Below are positions 43,812 through 52,642 of a stretch of 64,000 nucleotides of DNA, one piece after another. Location: contig JAJDUD010000024.1 in the NCBI GenBank assembly GCA_022826825.1, positions 1-64,000 of the forward strand. The letters are read 5' to 3'. Source of the DNA: Acidobacteriota bacterium (GTDB taxonomy: Bacteria; Acidobacteriota; Vicinamibacteria; Marinacidobacterales; Marinacidobacteraceae). The translations under genes and the position numbers were made by a program. The stretch's first letter is position 1; each line of letters opens with the position of its first letter. Under the pieces are notes generated by a model that did not search any database, had not been told where the DNA came from, and saw only the letters and a list, made by a program, of their open reading frames with translations.

Positions 43812-45817
43812 TGCTCCGCATTTCGTGCGCGGCGCTCGCCTTCGCGCTGCTCGCTCCGGCGTCCCACGCCGCGCAGGAGTGGCAACAGGCGGCGCCCGAC
43901 TACCCGTGGGAGTTCCCGAACGATCACTGGGCCCATGTCGGGTACCGGACCGAGTGGTGGTACTTCGTGGGTTTCGCCGACGCGGCCGACGGCTCCCGCC
44001 GCTTCGCCTGGCAGTTCACCCTGTTTCGCACGGGGTTGGCGCTCGCTGCACCCTCTGCCGCGCCTTCCCCGTGGGAAACGGGCTACGTGGCGATGGGGCA
44101 CGCGGCGGTCGCCGACCTCGAGACCGGGGAACGGGTCTTCACCCAGTCCGTCCATCGCGAGGCGCCCGGCCTGGCCCGCTTCGGGACGTTTCCGCACCCG
44201 GAGATCGCCTGGATGCGGGGCCCGCCGGGCACGCCCGAGCCGTGGTTCCTGGCCTACCGCGACGGTGCGTTCCAGTTCGGCGCGGCGGACGCGGAACGCG
44301 GACTCGAGTTCGCACTCCGCGCGGGGCCGACCGGCGAACCCTGGTTCCACGGGGAGGACGGGTACTCGCCGAAGTCCGAGGGCGGCGCCGCCAGCTTCTA
44401 CTACAGCCATCCGCGGCTGGAGATAACGGGTTCCCTTGGACTCGGCGACACTGCGGCCGAGGTCACCGGCAGCGGCTGGATGGACCGGGAGTTCGGATCG
44501 AGCTGGCTCGCCTCCGACCAGACCGGCTGGGACTGGTTCGCACTGAGTCTCGCGGACGGGAGCGACCTGATGCTCTATCTCCTGAGGCGTCGCGACGGGT
44601 CGCTCTCGTATTCCGACGGCACCCTGCGGGCTCCGGCTTCCGGGAGGAGCAGAAGGGTGCGCGCCCCGGAAGTCGAGGTTCTCGACACCTGGATGCCGCC
44701 CGATCTCGAAGCGGATCCGGGGGACGCCCGTCCCTATCCGGCCGGCTGGCGGATTCGCCTCCCCGGGACGGGTCGCGAACTGATCGTGCGGCCCCTGCTC
44801 GAGGCGCAGGAGAACCGCCGCCCGGCGGGCCAATCCGGGCCGGACATCCCCTACTGGGAGGGGGCGGTCGCGGTCGAAGCCGCCGCTCCCGGCACCGGCA
44901 GTGTCCCCTTCGGGCGCGGCTTCGTCGAACTCACCGGGTACCGGTCGGAGGTGGCCGTCGGCGGCCTTGGCCCGGATACAATCGGAAGCTCATCCGACGC
45001 CCCAGAAGGGAGGCAAGACACCATGATGGACGGCCTGATGGACGGGATCACCTTCATTTTCCGCTGGCTCCACATCTTCGTGGGGATCCTCTGGATCGGC
45101 CACCTCTACTTCTTCAACTTCGTGAACGGTCAGATGACCGCGAAGCTCGACGGGGCCACGAAGCAGAAGGTGGTGCCCGAACTCATGCCGCGCGCCCTCT
45201 ACTGGTTCCGCTGGGGCGCCGCCTGGACGTGGATCACCGGTCTGGTGCTGCTGCTCCTCGTCTTCTGGCACGGCGGCCTGATGTTCGATCCCGGCGACGG
45301 CTGGGGCGGCGGCGCCATCGGCATGGTGGTGATCACGTTCCTCGCCGTCTTCGTGTACGACGCGCTGTGGAACAGCGGTCTGAAGTCCAACGTGCGCGCC
45401 GCCACGATCGTCTCCTTCCTGCTGCTCTCGGTCGCCGTGTTCCTGTTCGTGAACGTCGGCGCCTTCACGCCCCGGGCCGTGCTGATCCACACCGGAGCGA
45501 TGTTCGGGACCATGATGGCCTTCAACGTCTGGTTCCGGATCTGGCCCGCCCAGCAGCGCATCATCGCCGCCGTGAAGGCGGGCGAGGCCCCGGCCGCCGC
45601 CGACCCGGCGCTTGCCGGCCTGCGCTCGAAGCACAACACCTACATGTCGCTGCCGCTCCTCTGGGCGATGGCGAACGAGCACGCCACGCCGTTCTTCGGC
45701 GGCAACTTCGGGATTCCGGGGGACTACTACTGGGTGGCCTGGCTGGTGATCGTGGTGATCGGCTGGCACGTGATCTTCCAGTGCTACCGGATCGCCGGCC
45801 GCGTCTCCGGAATGTAG
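43811..45817 (+). CDS. AttH/CrtC-like lipocalin hydrolase reading in frame into a PuuD-like membrane domain
   Basis: From ATG 43811 there is one open frame of 668 residues. Residues 1-20 are a signal peptide; about 21-380 match the AttH/CrtC-like family (WEFPNDHWAHVGYRTEWWYFVGF, SGWMDREFGSSWL, DQTGWDWFALSLADG, PYWEGAVAV, FVELTGYRSE). A 28-residue unconserved stretch follows, and then the PuuD-like domain starts. That stretch contains a TACAAT box and a strong ribosome site for an internal ATG at 45023, so it looks like an intergenic region lacking a stop. A natural fusion or a stop lost by mutation are both possible. Confidence 0.7.
   Translation: MLRISCAALAFALLAPASHAAQEWQQAAPDYPWEFPNDHWAHVGYRTEWWYFVGFADAADGSRRFAWQFTLFRTGLALAAPSAAPSPWETGYVAMGHAAVADLETGERVFTQSVHREAPGLARFGTFPHPEIAWMRGPPGTPEPWFLAYRDGAFQFGAADAERGLEFALRAGPTGEPWFHGEDGYSPKSEGGAASFYYSHPRLEITGSLGLGDTAAEVTGSGWMDREFGSSWLASDQTGWDWFALSLADGSDLMLYLLRRRDGSLSYSDGTLRAPASGRSRRVRAPEVEVLDTWMPPDLEADPGDARPYPAGWRIRLPGTGRELIVRPLLEAQENRRPAGQSGPDIPYWEGAVAVEAAAPGTGSVPFGRGFVELTGYRSEVAVGGLGPDTIGSSSDAPEGRQDTMMDGLMDGITFIFRWLHIFVGILWIGHLYFFNFVNGQMTAKLDGATKQKVVPELMPRALYWFRWGAAWTWITGLVLLLLVFWHGGLMFDPGDGWGGGAIGMVVITFLAVFVYDALWNSGLKSNVRAATIVSFLLLSVAVFLFVNVGAFTPRAVLIHTGAMFGTMMAFNVWFRIWPAQQRIIAAVKAGEAPAAADPALAGLRSKHNTYMSLPLLWAMANEHATPFFGGNFGIPGDYYWVAWLVIVVIGWHVIFQCYRIAGRVSGM
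45023..45817 (+). CDS. PuuD-like (urate oxidase N-terminal) membrane protein
   Basis: Starting at ATG 45023 (GAAGGGAGG 6-14 bp upstream), this gives 264 residues with about seven or eight membrane helices. ITFIFRWLHIFVGILWIGHLYFFNFVNG and MPRALYWFRWGAAWTWITGLVLLLL match the N-terminal domain of urate hydroxylase PuuD (DUF989). Full PuuD has a C-terminal cytochrome c; no CxxCH is present here, so electrons would need another carrier. Role in purine oxidation is uncertain without neighbours from that pathway. The frame is shared with the AttH-like gene upstream. Confidence 0.8.
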   Translation: MMDGLMDGITFIFRWLHIFVGILWIGHLYFFNFVNGQMTAKLDGATKQKVVPELMPRALYWFRWGAAWTWITGLVLLLLVFWHGGLMFDPGDGWGGGAIGMVVITFLAVFVYDALWNSGLKSNVRAATIVSFLLLSVAVFLFVNVGAFTPRAVLIHTGAMFGTMMAFNVWFRIWPAQQRIIAAVKAGEAPAAADPALAGLRSKHNTYMSLPLLWAMANEHATPFFGGNFGIPGDYYWVAWLVIVVIGWHVIFQCYRIAGRVSGM

Positions 45818-45945
45818 CCGGCTGACGGCCCCGGGGGCCGGACCCGGCCAACCCGTTCCACCGCGCCGTTCCGCACCGTCCGGTCTCTTGCCGGTCCTTG
45901 TGCCTTGGTTCGGGACGGCGTCGCATGAGTGACCAGTATGTCGAC

Positions 45946-45961
45946 ATATTTCATGTAATAT
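45946..45961. promoter_or_regulatory. palindromic operator-like site upstream of second AAA/DUF4143 ATPase
   Basis: ATATTTCATGTAATAT is a 16-bp palindrome with one mismatched pair, 10 bp before ATG 45972. It shares TTTCATGTA with the inverted repeat upstream of the first AAA/DUF4143 gene at 7618-7646. A position so close to the start suggests repression. The rest of the 45818-45971 gap is empty. Confidence 0.5.
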
Positions 45962-45971
45962 TGCCTACCGC

Positions 45972-47123
45972 ATGTCCAACTATGCCCGATTCCTTCGAAT
46001 TCCCGAGCAGAGTTTCTTCCTGCTCGGCTTGCGGGGAGTCGGGAAGAGCACCTGGGCCGAGGGAGCGTTTCCGGACGCGAGTCGGCTCGACCTTCTCGAT
46101 CAGCGGCTCTATCAGGACCTGCTGGCCGACCCGTCGCTCTTCGCGCAGTCCCTGGGGCGCCTTGCTCCGGGGACCTGGGTTGTCGTGGACGAGGTGCAGC
46201 GGCTTCCGGCGCTCCTCAACGAAGTCCACCGCCTGATCGAGACGCGGCGGCTGCGCTTCGCCCTCCTCGGCTCCAGCGCCCGGAAACTGCGGGCCGCCGG
46301 CGTGAACCTGCTCGCCGGGCGGGCGCTGCTGCGCACCATGTTTCCCCTGACCGCTTCCGAGTTGGGTGACGACTTCGAACTCGAACGGGTTCTCCGCTAC
46401 GGGTCTCTCCCGCTGGTGTGGACCAGTGCGGCGCCGCGCGAGGTCCTGGAGGCCTGGGTCCTTCTGTATCTCCAGGAGGAAATCCGGGCTGAGGCGGCCG
46501 CGCGGAACCTGCCGGGGTTCGCCCGCTTCCTTCCGGTGGCCGCCCTGATGAACGGGCAGGCGGTCAACGTGTCGGGAATCGCCCGGGACGCGGGAGTGGC
46601 GCGGACAACCGTGCAGGGGTATCTCGAGATTCTCGAAGACACCCTGCTGGTCCACCGGCTGCCGGCGTACGAGTCGCGGTTGCGCGTCCGCGAGCGCCGG
46701 GCGCCGAAGCTCTACTGGGTGGACCCGGGCATCGTCCGCGCCGTGAAGCGCAGGTTCGCCGAGCCGGCCGCGGAAGAACGCGGCGCCCTGATCGAAAGCT
46801 GGGTGCTGACGACGCTCCGCACCTACGCCGGGCATCGGGAGTTGTTCGACTCGCTGTCCTTCTGGGCGTCCCACCAGCGGAAGTCCGAAGTGGACTTCCT
46901 CCTTCAGCGAGGAGACGAACTGCTCGGGGTGGAGGTCAAGGCCACCGACCGCTACCACACCGGCCTGCTGAAGGGACTCCGCCTGCTGGACGCCCTTCCC
47001 GGGGTCGCCCGCCGAATCCTGGTCTATACCGGAGATCGCCTCTTCCGCTCGGCCGACGGCATCGAGATCTGGCCCGCTCGGCATTTCGCGGAGCGCGTCG
47101 CGGACGGCAGCCTCTGGCCCTGA
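45972..47123 (+). CDS. AAA_14/DUF4143 family ATPase, copy 2
   Basis: A 383-residue paralogue of the ATPase at 7712, with Walker A LGLRGVGKSTW (18-28), Walker B TWVVVDEVQRLP, LLGSSARKLRAAGVNLLAGRA, a winged-helix segment (NVSGIARDAGVARTTVQGYLEIL), and the C-terminal nuclease-like core (KSEVDFLLQRGDELLGVEVKAT). The overall similarity is moderate, so the two are not a recent duplication. Function unknown; it stands alone between the PuuD-like gene and the TctC gene. Confidence 0.84.
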   Translation: MSNYARFLRIPEQSFFLLGLRGVGKSTWAEGAFPDASRLDLLDQRLYQDLLADPSLFAQSLGRLAPGTWVVVDEVQRLPALLNEVHRLIETRRLRFALLGSSARKLRAAGVNLLAGRALLRTMFPLTASELGDDFELERVLRYGSLPLVWTSAAPREVLEAWVLLYLQEEIRAEAAARNLPGFARFLPVAALMNGQAVNVSGIARDAGVARTTVQGYLEILEDTLLVHRLPAYESRLRVRERRAPKLYWVDPGIVRAVKRRFAEPAAEERGALIESWVLTTLRTYAGHRELFDSLSFWASHQRKSEVDFLLQRGDELLGVEVKATDRYHTGLLKGLRLLDALPGVARRILVYTGDRLFRSADGIEIWPARHFAERVADGSLWP

Positions 47124-47270
47124 GCTGCGGTTCCGAACCTGTTCGCCGTCGGAGCTGTGGGGATGCGGACGACCGGCGCCCTCTGGCGTGGCAATGGGGA
47201 CGTCGTAAGGTGTTACCGTCCGGCGCGACACGGGCGCCAGCGCCAGAAACCACTGCGAGAGACCATCAAC

Positions 47271-48245
47271 ATGGCGAGAGAACGGGTTCCCCGGCTGGCG
47301 CTTTCGGTGCTCCTCGCGCTGACCGGGTGCGGTCCGTCCGGGGAAGAAACCGCCTTCCCGAGCCGACCGATCGAGATCGTCTCGTGGGCCACTCCGGGAG
47401 GTCCGAGCGACCTGCTGGCCCGGGCGCTTGCCGAAGCGGCCCCGGACCATTTCGACGGGCAACGGGTCAGCGTGATGACCCGGCAGGGGGGCGCCGGAGC
47501 GGCGGGGATGCAGTACCTGAGGGGCCGCGCCGGCGACCCGCACGTGCTTGGGGTGTTCACCGCGAGCGGGACGGTGAACATGGCGACCGGCCGCATCCCT
47601 TTCGGGCCCGGCGACTTCACGCCCATCCTGAGGATCCAGGTCGATCCCTTCCTCGTCGCGGTGCGGAAGGACAGCCCGTTCCGGACCCTGGACGACCTCT
47701 TCGAAACCGCCCGGCGGCAACCGGGAGAGGTGTCGATGTCCGGGTTCGGGGCGGCCTCCGCGCACTTCCTCGGGTTCCAGCGGCTACGGGCGGTCGCGGG
47801 CGACCCGGACATCCGCTGGATCGCCTACGAAGGGTCCGGCGACGCCGTGGTCGCGGCGCTGGGTGGCCACACCGACGCCGTGCACACCAACTACAACATC
47901 GTGCGCGAACACCTGCGCGCCGGGACGATGCGCGTCCTCGCGGTGGCGCTCCCGCTGACCGCGCTCCGTGATACGCCCGTGTATCTGGACGAGGGCTACG
48001 ATCTGGCGCCGGTCCACTGGCGCGGCGTGGTTGGTCCGCCGGGACTTGCGCCCGAGGTCCGGGCCGATCTCCGGGAACGGCTGCTCGCGACGATCCGGAC
48101 GGCGGGTTTTCAGGAGTACATGGCCCGGGCGGCGATGGAATACGCGGTCATGGACGATTCCGACGCCTTTGGCGAATGGATCGCCGAGGAAGTCGAAACC
48201 AGCCGCGCGCTCTTGGGGCGGCTGGGACTCCTGATGAATGAGTGA
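47271..48245 (+). CDS. tctC: tripartite tricarboxylate transporter binding protein (TctC), lipoprotein type
   Basis: A 324-residue substrate-binding protein. The lipobox LALTGC (Cys near residue 20) indicates a membrane-anchored form rather than the usual free periplasmic one. FPSRPIEIVSWATPGGPSDLLARALAEA is the TctC signature strand-loop, and later GEVSMSGFGAASAHFLG and WIAYEGSGDAVVAALGGHTDA shape the pocket. Ligands are usually di- or tricarboxylates. It overlaps TctB by 8 bp. The ATG at 47271 gives the clean signal peptide; an upstream start adds 38 Arg-rich residues. Confidence 0.88.
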   Translation: MARERVPRLALSVLLALTGCGPSGEETAFPSRPIEIVSWATPGGPSDLLARALAEAAPDHFDGQRVSVMTRQGGAGAAGMQYLRGRAGDPHVLGVFTASGTVNMATGRIPFGPGDFTPILRIQVDPFLVAVRKDSPFRTLDDLFETARRQPGEVSMSGFGAASAHFLGFQRLRAVAGDPDIRWIAYEGSGDAVVAALGGHTDAVHTNYNIVREHLRAGTMRVLAVALPLTALRDTPVYLDEGYDLAPVHWRGVVGPPGLAPEVRADLRERLLATIRTAGFQEYMARAAMEYAVMDDSDAFGEWIAEEVETSRALLGRLGLLMNE

Positions 48246-48681
48246 GCCCTCCCGCCGTCCGGCTGCTCTCGTGGAGGCCGGACTGGTCGCCCTGGTGGGG
48301 GCAGGGGTGCTGCTCGATGCGCGGGGTTATCCGGCGCCGCTCATCGAAGGCGTGCCCGGTCCGGCGTTTTTCCCGGGGCTGGTAGCGCTCCTGCTGATTG
48401 GCTGCGCCGCCGCCCTCGCCCTCCGGCCGCGCCCGCGACCGGCCGGTGAGGAGACGCCCGGCACCAGAGCGCTTCGGCTCGTCGGAGCGGTGCTGTGGAT
48501 CGCGGTCTTTCTCGTCATGTTGCCGCTGATCGGGCACTTCGTCGCGCTTCCTCCGTTGGTTGCCGGACTCATGTGGCTATCGGGAGAACGGTCGCCGTGG
48601 ATCCTGGTCGCCGTTTCCGTTGCGTTCGCCGGCTTCGTCCATGTCCTCTTCGTGGTCACCCTCGGAGTGCCCCTGCCATGA
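48238..48681 (+). CDS. tctB: TctB-family small permease subunit
   Basis: A 147-residue membrane protein with four helices (about 10-27, 37-52, 80-105 and 110-145) and the family motif PGPAFFPGLVALLLIGCAAAL after helix 1. It forms the small transmembrane subunit with TctA. Gene overlaps on both sides (8 bp with tctC, 4 bp with tctA) mark a coupled operon. Confidence 0.87.
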   Translation: MSEPSRRPAALVEAGLVALVGAGVLLDARGYPAPLIEGVPGPAFFPGLVALLLIGCAAALALRPRPRPAGEETPGTRALRLVGAVLWIAVFLVMLPLIGHFVALPPLVAGLMWLSGERSPWILVAVSVAFAGFVHVLFVVTLGVPLP

Positions 48682-50162
48682 CCGAGTTCGCAGCGGGGCT
48701 CGCGACCGCGCTCCAGCCGGCAAATCTCGCGGCCCTGCTCGGCGGCAGCCTGCTGGGGGTCTTCGCCGGAGCGGTGCCGGGGCTGAGCTCGACGGTCGGC
48801 CTCGCGCTGGTCCTCCCGGTCACGTTCGCCCTGGAGCCGACCCCGGCGCTGCTCATGATGATTTCCATCTACATGGCGGCGGAGTACGGTGGTTCGATCA
48901 CCGCGATCGCGATCGGCGTCCCTGGAAGCTCGCCGGCGCTCGCGACCACGTTCGACGGCTACGCCATGACCCGCCGGGGAGAGGCCGGGCGCGCCTTCGG
49001 GATCTCCCTCTTCGCTTCCATGAGCGGCGGCGTCCTGGGCACGCTGCTGCTGGTGGTCGCGCTCGGCCCCCTCTCCCGGGCTGCCATCGCGTTCGGTCCT
49101 CCCGAGTACTTCGGTCTCGGGGTCTTCGGCTTGGCGATCGTCGCGAACCTGATGGGCAAGGACCCGCTCAAGGGAATCATCAGCGCGTTGCTCGGACTGG
49201 TCGCCTTCCTGGTGGGCCTCGACGTGCTGACCGGAGCGCCCCGGCTGACCCTGGGCTCGACGACGCTGATGGACGGTCTCGGGCTCGTGCCGATGCTGAT
49301 CGGGTTCTTCGCAATCGCGGAGGCGCTGGATTCGGTCGCCGGCCGCCGCTCGCGGGTTGAAGGAGCCGCCGGCATGCGGGCCATGCTGCCGCGTTTCGCG
49401 GAACTCTTCCGGCTGTGGCGTCCCATTCTCCGGGGCTCGGCGATCGGCGGGGTGATCGGCGCCATCCCGGGCGCCGGCGCGACCATCGCCTCGATCGTGG
49501 CCTGGAACGAGGAACGCCGTGTTTCCCGCACGCCGGAGCGCTTCGGGACGGGGGAGCCCGCCGGCATCGCGGCCCCGGAGGCCGCGAACAACGCCTGCGT
49601 GGGCGCCGCCATGATCCCGCTCCTCGCGCTCGGAATTCCCGGTTCGGCGAGCGCGGCGGTCCTTCTCGGAGGGCTGACGGTGCAGGGCGTGGCGCCGGGA
49701 CCGCTGCTGATGGCCGAACAGGCCTCCCTCGTATACGCGCTCTACGCGGGCTTCATCGTTGCGGTGGTGTTCATGATGGCGGTGGGGCGGCTCGGCATCC
49801 CGCTCTGGGTGCGGGTGGTGAGCCTCCGTCCGCAGATCCTGATGCCGCTCGTGGTCGGCATTTCGCTCATCGGCGCTTTCGTCCTCCGGGGCAACCTCGC
49901 CGACGCCTGGTTCGCGCTCGTCTTCGGGCTGGTCGGGTTCCTCATGCTGCGCCGCGGTTTCCCGCTTGCCCCTGCGGTGCTCGGGCTGATCCTCGGGCCG
50001 ATGGTGGAGACGAACTACCGCCGGGCGCTCGCACTCTCTTCGGGCTCCCACACGGTGTTCCTCGAGAGCCCGATCTCCCTGGTACTGCTCGTGTTGGCGC
50101 TCGCGAGCTTCGCCGCGCCGGCGCTGCGGAGCCGATTGCGGTCGGACCGCGCCACGCGCTGA
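48678..50162 (+). CDS. tctA: TctA-family large permease subunit
   Basis: A 494-residue permease with about 11-12 helices. The N-terminal signature GSLLGVFAGAVPGLSSTVGLALVLPVTFALEP and the second half-repeat IGGVIGAIPGAGATIASIVAWNEERR, then GIAAPEAANNACVGAAMIPLLALGIPGSASAAVLLGGL, are diagnostic of TctA. It moves the carboxylate bound by TctC using an ion gradient. ATG 48678 overlaps the tctB stop (ATGA). Confidence 0.9.
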   Translation: MTEFAAGLATALQPANLAALLGGSLLGVFAGAVPGLSSTVGLALVLPVTFALEPTPALLMMISIYMAAEYGGSITAIAIGVPGSSPALATTFDGYAMTRRGEAGRAFGISLFASMSGGVLGTLLLVVALGPLSRAAIAFGPPEYFGLGVFGLAIVANLMGKDPLKGIISALLGLVAFLVGLDVLTGAPRLTLGSTTLMDGLGLVPMLIGFFAIAEALDSVAGRRSRVEGAAGMRAMLPRFAELFRLWRPILRGSAIGGVIGAIPGAGATIASIVAWNEERRVSRTPERFGTGEPAGIAAPEAANNACVGAAMIPLLALGIPGSASAAVLLGGLTVQGVAPGPLLMAEQASLVYALYAGFIVAVVFMMAVGRLGIPLWVRVVSLRPQILMPLVVGISLIGAFVLRGNLADAWFALVFGLVGFLMLRRGFPLAPAVLGLILGPMVETNYRRALALSSGSHTVFLESPISLVLLVLALASFAAPALRSRLRSDRATR

Positions 50163-50174
50163 GCGTCCGTCCGC

Positions 50175-50468
50175 TCAGCGGCCGTTGGCGCGGCGCTCGA
50201 GGTCGGCGCATGCATCCATGAGTTCTTCGAAGGGCTCCCAGTCGTCCAGCAGCACGCCGCTCTCCACCATCAGCCGATGGTCCTCGGCGAGTTGCTCGCG
50301 GGCGGTTCCGGTCGGGACGAGCTGCAGCCTCCCGGACACGGCCGCCCGGTAGTCAACCCAGATGTCCTTCTCCAGCAGATAGTCGGCCCGCCGTAAGCGC
50401 CGCGTGGCCAGGCTCACCGCCTCGGTCTGCTCGGCAGGCGACAGCGACCAAAAGCGTGTTTCAGCCAT
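50175..50468 (-). pseudogene. AbiEii-type nucleotidyltransferase toxin with its middle deleted
   Basis: A 97-residue frame joins two ends of a roughly 280-residue AbiEii/AbiGii toxin. Residues 1-44 (FWSLSPAEQTEAVSLATRRLRRADYLLEKDIWVDYRAAV) match the N-terminus just before the nucleotide-binding strand, and residues 46-97 (GRLQLVPTGTAREQLAEDHRLMVESGVLLDDWEPFEEL) match the C-terminus. The catalytic GS and D-x-D/E region is missing, and the junction (about 50335) is in frame. Transferase activity must be lost, although a short product could still be made. It overlaps the antitoxin by 8 bp. Confidence 0.72.
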
Positions 50469-51054
50469 GGGTCAACACCGCGCTCACCGAATCCGCCATC
50501 CATGACGGCAGCACCGCGCGCGCCGCAAGAAGATCCTCGCGGTCCTGTGGCGAGAGTCGAGGGGCAATCTGCTCGAGGGTCTCCCTGGCATCCTCCCTGG
50601 GATACCAGGCCAGCGCCCGGATCACCATACCCGGCAACCGGTTGCCAAGAATGAGCTTCCAGCGCGGGGCGTGCCGCAGCCGCACCGGGACGCCGATGTG
50701 CAGGTGACGGTCCGGACCGGAAGTGAGAAAGGTCGGCCGGATCATGTTTTGGGTGGTCAAACCCAGGAGATTGGCCGACGCCCCCTCGCTCGACACGATC
50801 GTTTCTCCCCACAACCGCTCCAGTGCGGAGAGAGCCTTCCCAAGGCTGGGTGAGGCCAGCCCGAAACGGGTCATGATGGTTCGCATGTAGATGCCCCGGT
50901 AGATCCGGTCGAGCCGTTCCTCGCGGACGAGCCGCGAGAGCGCCTGGTCCACGGCGGCGCGGCTTCCGAGGTGGAGCAGCGCCCGGGGACAGATCGGGGT
51001 CGCCTCGGGAAGAGCTTCCGCGATTTCCATGATGCGCTTGGGGACGCTGGGCAT
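50461..51054 (-). CDS. AbiEi/DUF6088-type antitoxin
   Basis: A 197-residue protein resembling DUF6088/AbiEi antitoxins. An N-terminal winged helix (LHLGSRAAVDQALSRLVREERLDRIYRGIYMR) is followed by the C-terminal domain (GETIVSSEGASANLLGLTTQNMIRPTFLTSG and LRHAPRWKLILGNRLPGMVIRAL). It normally binds DNA and silences the AbiEii toxin encoded next to it. It is intact, whereas the toxin gene is gutted. Confidence 0.82.
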   Translation of the reverse strand: MPSVPKRIMEIAEALPEATPICPRALLHLGSRAAVDQALSRLVREERLDRIYRGIYMRTIMTRFGLASPSLGKALSALERLWGETIVSSEGASANLLGLTTQNMIRPTFLTSGPDRHLHIGVPVRLRHAPRWKLILGNRLPGMVIRALAWYPREDARETLEQIAPRLSPQDREDLLAARAVLPSWMADSVSAVLTHG

Positions 51055-51244
51055 GGTCGAGGTGCTCCTGTGTCAGAAAGAATAGCAAGAATCTGACATT
51101 CGGCCTGGAGTGTTGGATCAGCGTGGGGCGCCCATCGGCTGGTATGCGGAAGCCCACCACCCTCGTCGCGTACCCTCTGCGGCCCAAACGAGCGGCTCCT
51201 CCCGACCGGGCCGCTTGACCCCCGGAACCGGAAAAGGAACAGCC

Positions 51245-52642
51245 GTGAGCGCAACCGCGACCGTTATCGACTTCATTCTCGACACGACGATCGAGGATCT
51301 GCCCGGCGAACTCCTGGCCGAGGGACGGCGCTGCGTCACGGATGGCGTCGGCGTCATCCTGGCGGGCAGCACCGACGCCTGCTCGCGCATCGTTCAGGAG
51401 CAGATCGCGGGGCAGGGTGGAAACCCGGAGGCCGCGATCCTGGGCCCGGCCGGCCTGCGCGCGCCGGCTTCGCTGGCGGCCCGCGCCAACGGGACGGCGG
51501 GCCACGCCCCGGACTTCGACGACACCCAGCTCTCGAACGCCCCGGACCGGATCTTCGGGCTGCTCACCCATCCGACAGTGGCGCCGCTGGCCGCGGGCCT
51601 CGCGATGGCCGAGCGGGAGGGCGCCACCGGCGCCGAGCTGCTGGAGGCGTTCCTCATCGGCTTCGAGGTGGAGTGCAAGATTTCCGAGGCCATCCACCCG
51701 CGCCACTACATGGAGGGATTCCATTCGACGGCGACGGTGGGGGCCATGGGGGCGGCGGCGACGGCCGCGAAGCTGGCGGGGCTGACCCGGGACGAGCTGG
51801 CGATGGCGCTCGGGATCACGGCAAGCCTCGCGTCCGGGATCCGGCTTGGCTTCGGCACCATGACGAAGCCGCTGCACGCCGGCCGGGCGGCCGAGAACGG
51901 GATCCTCGCGGTCGATCTGGCGGCGCGGGGCTACACCTCGGGCCATGACGCGCTCGAGGCCCCGTGGGGCTTCTTCCGGGTGTTTGGCGGCGGTTTCGAT
52001 GCGGAGCGGCTGAACCTGGGCGCGCCCTACACGCTGCTCGACCCGGGCGTCTCCGTGAAGATGTTCCCCTGCGGGAGCCTGAGCCACCCGAGCCTCGCCG
52101 TGCTCCTGGACCTGGTTCGATCGCGTGACCTGGCGCCCGCCGACATCGAGCGGATCACGTTCCGGGCGGGACGCAACATCCTGAACCCGCTTCGCTACCT
52201 GGATCCGCAGAACGCGCTGGAAGGCAAGTTCTCCGTCCCGTTCCTGCTGGCGAGCGCCGTTCTCCGGCGGCGGGTCGGACTGGCCGAGTTCTCGGACGAC
52301 TTCGTGCGTTCTCCGGAGGTCGTGGACATGATGCGTCGCGTCACCGTGGAGTTCGATCCCGGGATCGACGCCCGGGGATACGACAAGATGCGGAGCGCGA
52401 TGGACGTTCACCTCGGGGACGGAACCACAGTGACCGTCGAGGCCGACGTCTACCCGGGAGGTCCGGAACGGCCGCTCACCCGGGAGGAGCTGCGGCAGAA
52501 ATTCCGGGACTGCGCCGCCGGCGCGCTCCCCCCGGACCGGATCGAGGAGGCGCTCATGCAGGTCGAACGGGTGGACGAGGCGCCGCGGGTCACAGGTCTC
52601 GCGGACGCCCTCTCGGGTGCTCCCGCCGGAGCGACGGCGTGA
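51245..52642 (+). CDS. MmgE/PrpD family protein
   Basis: A 465-residue protein of the MmgE/PrpD family (2-methylcitrate dehydratase-like), acting on carboxylic acids. VIDFILDTTIEDLPGELLAEGRRCVTDGVGVILAG starts the helical domain, with NGTAGHAPDFDD, HYMEGFHSTATVGAMGAAATAAKLAGL and FGTMTKPLHAGRAAENGI as core motifs, then VSVKMFPCGSLSHPSL. GTG 51245 is the start matching the family boundary; the frame before it is unconserved. It overlaps the CocE gene by 4 bp. Many family members are not methylcitrate enzymes. Confidence 0.86.
   Translation: MSATATVIDFILDTTIEDLPGELLAEGRRCVTDGVGVILAGSTDACSRIVQEQIAGQGGNPEAAILGPAGLRAPASLAARANGTAGHAPDFDDTQLSNAPDRIFGLLTHPTVAPLAAGLAMAEREGATGAELLEAFLIGFEVECKISEAIHPRHYMEGFHSTATVGAMGAAATAAKLAGLTRDELAMALGITASLASGIRLGFGTMTKPLHAGRAAENGILAVDLAARGYTSGHDALEAPWGFFRVFGGGFDAERLNLGAPYTLLDPGVSVKMFPCGSLSHPSLAVLLDLVRSRDLAPADIERITFRAGRNILNPLRYLDPQNALEGKFSVPFLLASAVLRRRVGLAEFSDDFVRSPEVVDMMRRVTVEFDPGIDARGYDKMRSAMDVHLGDGTTVTVEADVYPGGPERPLTREELRQKFRDCAAGALPPDRIEEALMQVERVDEAPRVTGLADALSGAPAGATA

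Noticed and set aside
45830..45860. GGCCCCGGGGGCC palindrome after the PuuD-like gene as a terminator
   Set aside because: The stem is short, purely GC and lacks a T-run; it is not distinct enough from background.
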